Positions 59,523-64,000 of a stretch of DNA of 64,000 nucleotides are shown here, piece by piece. A model generated the notes under the pieces. That model ran no database searches. It was given only the letters and a program-made list of their open reading frames with translations, and was not told the DNA's origin. The translations under genes and the position numbers were made by a program. The number at the start of each line of letters is the position of its first letter. The first letter of the stretch is position 1. The stretch spans positions 1-64,000 of the forward strand of contig JAUCCN010000004.1 of NCBI GenBank assembly GCA_034676185.1. Direction: 5' to 3'. The stretch comes from UBA7396 sp034676185 (GTDB lineage: Bacteria > Patescibacteriota > Gracilibacteria > BD1-5 > UBA6164).

Positions 59523-59686
59523 TATGTAAAGAAGTTGTAAAAAATTTTACATAAACAAATAACATGACAACTAAACTTTACATATTATTTTAATATGTAA
59601 ATAAAATCTAAAAATAATTTACATATTATTTGACTTCTGAGACTAAATAGGTACCTTATTCTTGAATTATTATATAAATAAGAAGT
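59523..59686 (+). promoter_or_regulatory. Repeated TTTACATATTA operator-like sites before fic2
   Basis: A perfect hairpin-forming palindrome TTTACATATTA-TTT-TAATATGTAAA lies at 59577-59601. A further copy, TTTACATATTATTT, is at 59618-59631 and a half-site ATATGTAAA at 59522-59530. The spacing and repetition suggest binding sites for a dimeric repressor controlling fic2 and hsdM, rather than a terminator, since no T run follows the palindrome. Confidence 0.6.
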
Positions 59687-60757
59687 ATGTTTGATAGAAA
59701 AATTCCTTATAATGATTTACCTTTATTGCCTTGAAAATTTGATTTTGATAAAAAAGAATTCTTAAAATTAGCAATTAAAGCGAGTGAAGAAATATCAAAA
59801 CTTAATGGGTTATCTTATTTAATTCCAAATCTGGAAATACTCATTTCACCACTTTTAATAAAAGAATCAGTAGAATCTTCAGCCATAGAAAATATTAATA
59901 CTACAACTCTCAAAGTTCTACAATCAAAAGCTCTTGCAATAGAAAGTGTAAAATGACCAGAAAAAGAAGTATTGCATTATCATAATGCAATTATGACAGG
60001 TTTTGAAAAGCTCAAAAAAGAAGGAGGAATCTGATATAATTTTCTCGTGGAACTTCAAAGCTATATTGAACCAGATAAAATCTGAATTAGAAAAATACCT
60101 TGAACCGTTATTGCAAATGGATATGGTGAAGTTGTTTATACTCCACCAGTAGGATATGAAACAATAGTGAAATTATTGACAAATTTAGAAAAATTCATAA
60201 ATAATTTTGATGATGATATTGATGCACTTATTAAAATGCCTGTTATTCATTATCAATTTGAATCAATACATCCATTTTATGATGGAAATGGAAGAACTGG
60301 AAGAATATTAAATGTTTTATATCTCGTGTTAGCCAAAAAATTAGATTTTCCAATATTATTTTTAAGTGAATATATTAATCATTCAAAGCAAAAATACTAT
60401 GACCTTTTAAATAAAACCAGTCAAACTTGAGACTATGGAGAGTTTATTGTTTATTTACTGCAATGAATTATCTCTCAAGCAAAAAATACAAGTAAAAAAA
60501 TTATTACAATAAAAAATTTAATACAAAAAACAGAAATAAAATTATCTCACTTAAAAATGGATAATTATAAAATGATACATATTTTATTTTCAAAACCATT
60601 TATGACAGTCTCTGATTTTACAAAAGAAATATGATTATCAAGACAATCAGCAACAAAATACATTCATATATTAGAACAAGAAAAAATTATTTCTTCAATA
60701 AAAATTTGAAAAAATAAACTTATCTATATCCCTGATTTTATTAACTTACTTACATAA
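59687..60757 (+). CDS. fic: Fic-domain protein, second copy
   Basis: A 356-residue Fic protein. The active site is HPFYDGNGRTGR (about 195-206), fully canonical. The inhibitory motif SSAIEN (about 65-70) at the N-terminus makes it class II. The C-terminal winged helix (VSDFTKEIGLSRQSATKYI) may bind DNA or a regulator. It differs widely from fic1 outside the core, so it is not a recent duplicate. It stops 5 nt before hsdM and shares its transcript, which couples it to the modification subunit. Confidence 0.93.
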
Positions 60758-60762
60758 ATCGT

Positions 60763-62187
60763 ATGAAACAACAAATTTCAAGAATTACTGACATACTCAG
60801 AAGAGATGACTGAATTAGTGGAGCTATGCACTATACTGAACAAATTTCATGGATCCTTTTTCTTAAATTTCTTGATGATTATGAACAAAGAGAAAATGAC
60901 AATGCCGTTCTTGATTGAAAAATCTATCAATATATATTAGAAGAAAAATTCAGATGGAAAAACTGGATACATTTGCAAGCGGGAAAAATTACTTGAGATG
61001 ATTTAAAAGACTTTGTAAATAGAGAGTTATTTCCATATCTAAAAAGTTTCAGAAATGCAAATGAAGATTATCATAATATAAAATACAAAATCTGAGAAAT
61101 ATTTAGTTTTATAGACAATAGAATTGATTCTTGACATACACTCAGAGAAATTCTTGATATCATTGATGAACTCAATTTTCAAAAACAAGAAGATTTATTT
61201 GAGCTATCAAAAATTTATGAAGATCTCCTTCAATGAATGTGAAATGATTGAGGAAATAGTTGAGAATTTTACACTCCAAGAAGTATTATAAAAATCATGG
61301 TTGATACAATAGACCCAAAAGTATGACAAACCATTTATGATCCATCAACTGGAAGCTGCTGATTTTTAATTGAAGCATTTAATCATCTCAATTCTCAAGA
61401 AAAAAATGATAAAGAGTTAGATTTTTTACAAAAAAATACTTTCTTTTGAAATGAAAAAACTCCACTTGCATATATTATGTGAGTGATGAATATGATTTTG
61501 CATGGAATTTCAAATCCAAATATCAACAAGAAAAATACTCTTACTACGGATATTAGGCAAATTCAAGAAAAAGATAGATATGATATAATTCTTGCAAATC
61601 CTCCTTTTTGAGGAAAAGAAAAAGATATGATTCAAAATAATTTTCCTTTTAAAACAGGTGCTACTGAAATGCTATTTTTGCAACATATTTATAAGCATTT
61701 AAAATTGGAGTGAAAAGCAAGTATTGTAGTTCCAGAATGAGTTTTATTTAATACTTCAAATTCTTTCCAAGATATCAAAAGAGAACTTCTTGAAAATTAT
61801 AATCTGCATAGTATTATTTCTCTCCCAGCTTGAGTATTTTTACCTTACAGTTGAGTAAAAACAAATATAATTTTCTTTGATAGAAAGGGAAGTAGTAAGG
61901 ATATTTGGTATTATGAAATCAATCTTGGAAGAACTTTGACAAAAAATAAACCTATTTCTTATGAAGAAATAAAAGATATTCCAAATTTACTTAAAAAAAG
62001 AGAAATCTGAGAAAACTCTTGGATAGTAAAAATTGAAAATATCAAAGATTATGATCTATCAGCAAAAAATCCAAACAAATTAAAAGAAGAAATTTTAAGA
62101 ACTCCTGATGAAATTATAAAAAATATTGAAAAAAATGACGAAGAAATAAAGATTTTAGTAAGTGAATTGAAAAAGATTATTCAGTAA
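60763..62187 (+). CDS. hsdM: Type I restriction enzyme methyltransferase subunit
   Basis: A 474-residue N6-adenine methyltransferase. The N-terminal helical domain (ISWILFLKFLDDYEQRE) is followed by NSGEFYTPRSIIKIMVD, SAM motif I DPSTGSCGFLIEAF (about 192-205), and catalytic motif IV LANPPFGG (about 276-283). TGA glycines are frequent, including in NPPFGG and STGSCG. The family is secure. It sits last in the split hsd locus, behind fic2, which is unusual; hsdM normally lies next to hsdS. A hairpin follows the stop. Confidence 0.96.
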
Positions 62188-62211
62188 AATATTGATTTTT
62201 TGTAAAAAATA

Positions 62212-62236
62212 AAAACCTCTTATGAGGTTTTATTTT
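62212..62236. terminator. Bidirectional terminator between hsdM and the BatD-like gene
   Basis: The stem AAAACCTC/GAGGTTTT with a 4-nt loop lies 24 nt after the hsdM stop. The batD-like stop codon (62230-62232) is in the right arm. Confidence 0.8.
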
Positions 62237-63051
62237 GATATAATTTTTTTCACTCTCTCCACCAATTCCTCCTTCTCCAACTTCTCAGCAGAATATTTTA
62301 CTTTTTGAAACAATCAAATAATTTCATGTATTTCAGGATATTTCTTTTTATCAATTTCACTTCCGATTTCAGAAAGAGTTTTATAATAAAAATCTGTTCC
62401 ATAAAACTTTTTTTCCAAATATTCTATAAAAATCTTATACAGTAAATCAGAAAAATTTTCGTCATCTATTTCAGGGAAAACAATTTCTTTTTTGGGAACA
62501 ACAGGAGTTTTCACAGCAAATGCTTTTTTGTTATTTTGAAACAAACTATACCAATATCACAACAGTCAGAAAAAGAAAATCAAAAATATAATAATGATTG
62601 GATTTCACAAGAAAGTAAATAAAAAACCTCTTTTACTTTCAGGAACATATTCATTTTTTACTGATTCTCAACTTACTTTTATTTGTACGATATTTGAAGA
62701 AACTGTTCCACTTGAAGTTTTAAAAACTGCTGGTCAAAGTTCAAATTCTCAAGCAGAAGTAGGGGAAAGAGTAAGAATTATTTTATAAATTGTTTTATTT
62801 TCTTGCTTTGTTTCGCCATTTAGAATACTGATTTGACTCATACTCGAAGTTGATTGAGATTGAGACAATATTTGAAAATTTTCAGCTCATTTTAACTCGA
62901 TAAATTCTCCACTATTATCTAAAGTAATCACAACAGAAAAATTCTCACCAGTTACTATTTCTGACTTTTCAGTTTCTAAAATAGCATTGTCAGCAAAAAT
63001 ATTCCCAAATAATCAAAAGAATATTATTATAAAAATACTTAATTTTTTCAT
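62230..63051 (-). CDS. BatD-like secreted/membrane protein
   Basis: A 273-residue protein. A signal peptide (MKKLSIFIIIFFGLFGNIFA) is followed by an immunoglobulin-like BatD-type domain (GENFSVVITLDNSGEFIELKG to GEFELGPAVFKTSSGTVSS, residues 35-125). A membrane helix (about 145-165) leads to a cytoplasmic helical tail (FPEIDDENFSDLLYKIF to the end). BatD proteins usually sit in bat (aerotolerance) operons with MoxR and vWA proteins; none are present here. It follows yaaA by 25 nt and probably shares its transcript. Confidence 0.78.
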
Positions 63052-63076
63052 ACATTTTTCTTAAAAAAATAAAGAA

Positions 63077-63742
63077 TTATTTCTCTTCAATCACTATTTC
63101 TCACTCATCAAAAATATATTTTCATAAATCTTTTTTATGAGAAATTTGATGTTCACAAATATATTGAATATATTCTCATTTTATCTTTTTTACTCCATGT
63201 GCAAGTTTTTTTCCAGATGATTTTTCTATAAAATTTATTTCTAAAACTTTCTTTCCAATTTGAGAAAAATCAATCATTTTTTTATAGCTCAAAGGCAAAA
63301 AATCAACAATGATATCAACTTCTAAATTTTTAAGAGTTTGGGTAATTTTTTCTTTCCAAAATAAACTCAAATTTTTTGCTTCAATAGGAAGTTTATAATT
63401 TCAAATACAATCTTCTGGTTTTAAAACTCCATACATTCCAGAAAAAATAAGAAAATGATTTTCAAAATATTTTTGTCATTTTTTACTCATTTTTTCATAT
63501 CAAATAGCATTATACATCACTCAACTATATCTTTGAATTGCTTTCAAAAATGGTCAATTTTGTATATTTTTATTTAATTTTTGAGCTTCCTCAAATCTTT
63601 TTCCTATACATTTTAAGTCTTTTTCAGTCGTATTTTTCATTATTTTTAATGGTTTTTCAAAAGGAAAACTCAGCATTTCATTTTCAAAGCTTCATCCAGT
63701 TTTTTTTCATTCGCTTGGGGGAAGTAAAAAAAGTATTTTCAT
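63077..63742 (-). CDS. yaaA: YaaA/UPF0246 family protein
   Basis: A 221-residue YaaA-family protein, linked in E. coli to peroxide stress and iron control. It opens MKILFLLPPSEGKKTG, the family signature, with Gly12 and Gly17 encoded by TGA. QRYSGVMYNAI, FLIFSGMYGVLKPED, YKLPIEAKNL and VLEINFIEKSSGKKLAHGVKKIKG follow, all family motifs. A shorter length than E. coli YaaA (258) is caused by missing loops. The promoter region to the last plus-strand gene lies upstream. Confidence 0.92.
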
Positions 63743-63880
63743 TTTTATTTTACTAGATATATAAACAAAGTTATTATAGAAAAAGTAAAAATATTACAAG
63801 AAAATTTTTGTCACCTTTTTTTTAATCTTAAGTTATAGCATATGCAATAGCACAAATTTTATATATTAATTTACAAAATT

Positions 63881-64000
63881 ATGAAAAAAGTAATCGCACT
63901 TACTCTTGCATCTACTGCTTTATTTGCAAGTAATACATTCGCAGATGAGAATGTAAAAATAAGATCTATTTCTGCTCCAATTGCAGTTCAAGAACTTCCT
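63881..64000 (+). CDS. Start of a secreted protein, partial
   Basis: The window end cuts this gene after 40 codons. They give a clear signal peptide (MKKVIALTLASTALFASNTFA, cleavage after FA) and a short mature start (DENVKIRSISAPIAVQELP). The family cannot be judged. It is divergent from yaaA, with 138 AT-rich bases between the starts. Confidence 0.75.
   Translation, partial: MKKVIALTLASTALFASNTFADENVKIRSISAPIAVQELP

Noticed and set aside
59577..59601. Terminator between hsdS and fic2
   Set aside because: The palindrome lacks a following T run, and a direct copy of one arm occurs 17 nt downstream, which fits an operator better.
1..64000. Large-scale pseudogenisation, because most frames end at TGA
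   Set aside because: All breaks are TGA and lie at glycine positions of intact families; with code 25 the genes are complete.
1..64000. UGA = tryptophan (mycoplasma-type code 4)
   Set aside because: TGG is used for Trp at conserved Trp positions (for example GlyRS NSWDYG), and TGA falls on invariant Gly in Walker A loops, GxSG and DGNGR.

Overview
The window comes from a bacterium that reads UGA as glycine (NCBI code 25), so most likely from Candidatus Absconditabacteria (SR1) or Gracilibacteria (BD1-5); the sequence alone does not decide between them. Under the standard code almost every gene breaks into fragments. With TGA read as Gly, long uninterrupted frames appear, and the TGA codons fall on invariant glycines: the GlyRS EIYGG motif, the DnaX GPRGTGKT loop, rhomboid GxSG, Fic DGNGR and the HamB Walker A. 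The DNA is very AT-rich, genes are densely packed, starts are nearly always ATG, and no clear Shine-Dalgarno sequence precedes them. No rRNA, tRNA or CRISPR was found. All coordinates below assume TGA = Gly and stops TAA/TAG.

Region 1-1.8 kb (minus): a partial ndk, an OmpR-type response regulator and a small anchored repeat protein. Region 1.9-16.0 kb (minus): four giant secreted proteins, which are two tandem copies of a two-gene module (B'-A'-B-A). Each gene has a matching promoter, and hairpin terminators follow both A genes. Region 16.2-18.0 kb: a small secreted protein, then a J-domain protein and a ribosome-hibernation factor (plus), then a 194-bp MITE-like element with 16-bp inverted ends and a 5-bp target duplication.

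Region 18.0-25.5 kb (minus): nucleoside phosphorylase-like protein, a prepilin-like protein with a long Cys-rich C-terminus and a Listeria-Bacteroides repeat, HemW-like radical SAM, a secreted coiled-coil protein, a solute-binding protein and a HIT protein. Region 25.9-28.0 kb (plus): a small charged protein, then glycyl-tRNA synthetase behind a well-formed T-box riboswitch. Region 28.0-31.5 kb (minus): CDF cation transporter, SpoU-type RNA methyltransferase and ABC-F ATPase. Region 31.6-37.8 kb (plus): MFS-like transporter, M23 peptidase with SLH-like C-terminus, DnaX and a truncated PriA.

Region 37.8-42.9 kb (minus): an envelope-biogenesis cluster (rhomboid, Lgt, AMMECR1, a membrane protein, LspA, SPFH protein, lytic transglycosylase-like protein). 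Region 43.0-50.4 kb (minus): FAD-dependent dehydrogenase, a response regulator, histidine kinase and Cys-rich protein operon, and a DUF4153-like membrane protein.

Region 50.6-62.2 kb (plus) is a defence island. A type I restriction-modification system is split apart in the order hsdR - fic - hsdR 3' remnant - hamA - hamB - hsdS - fic - hsdM. HamA (DUF1837 nuclease) and HamB (helicase) form a Hachiman anti-phage system placed inside the hsd locus, and two Fic proteins accompany it. The defence genes use TGA-Gly throughout, so they are adapted to code 25. The window ends with BatD-like and YaaA genes (minus) and the start of a secreted protein (plus).
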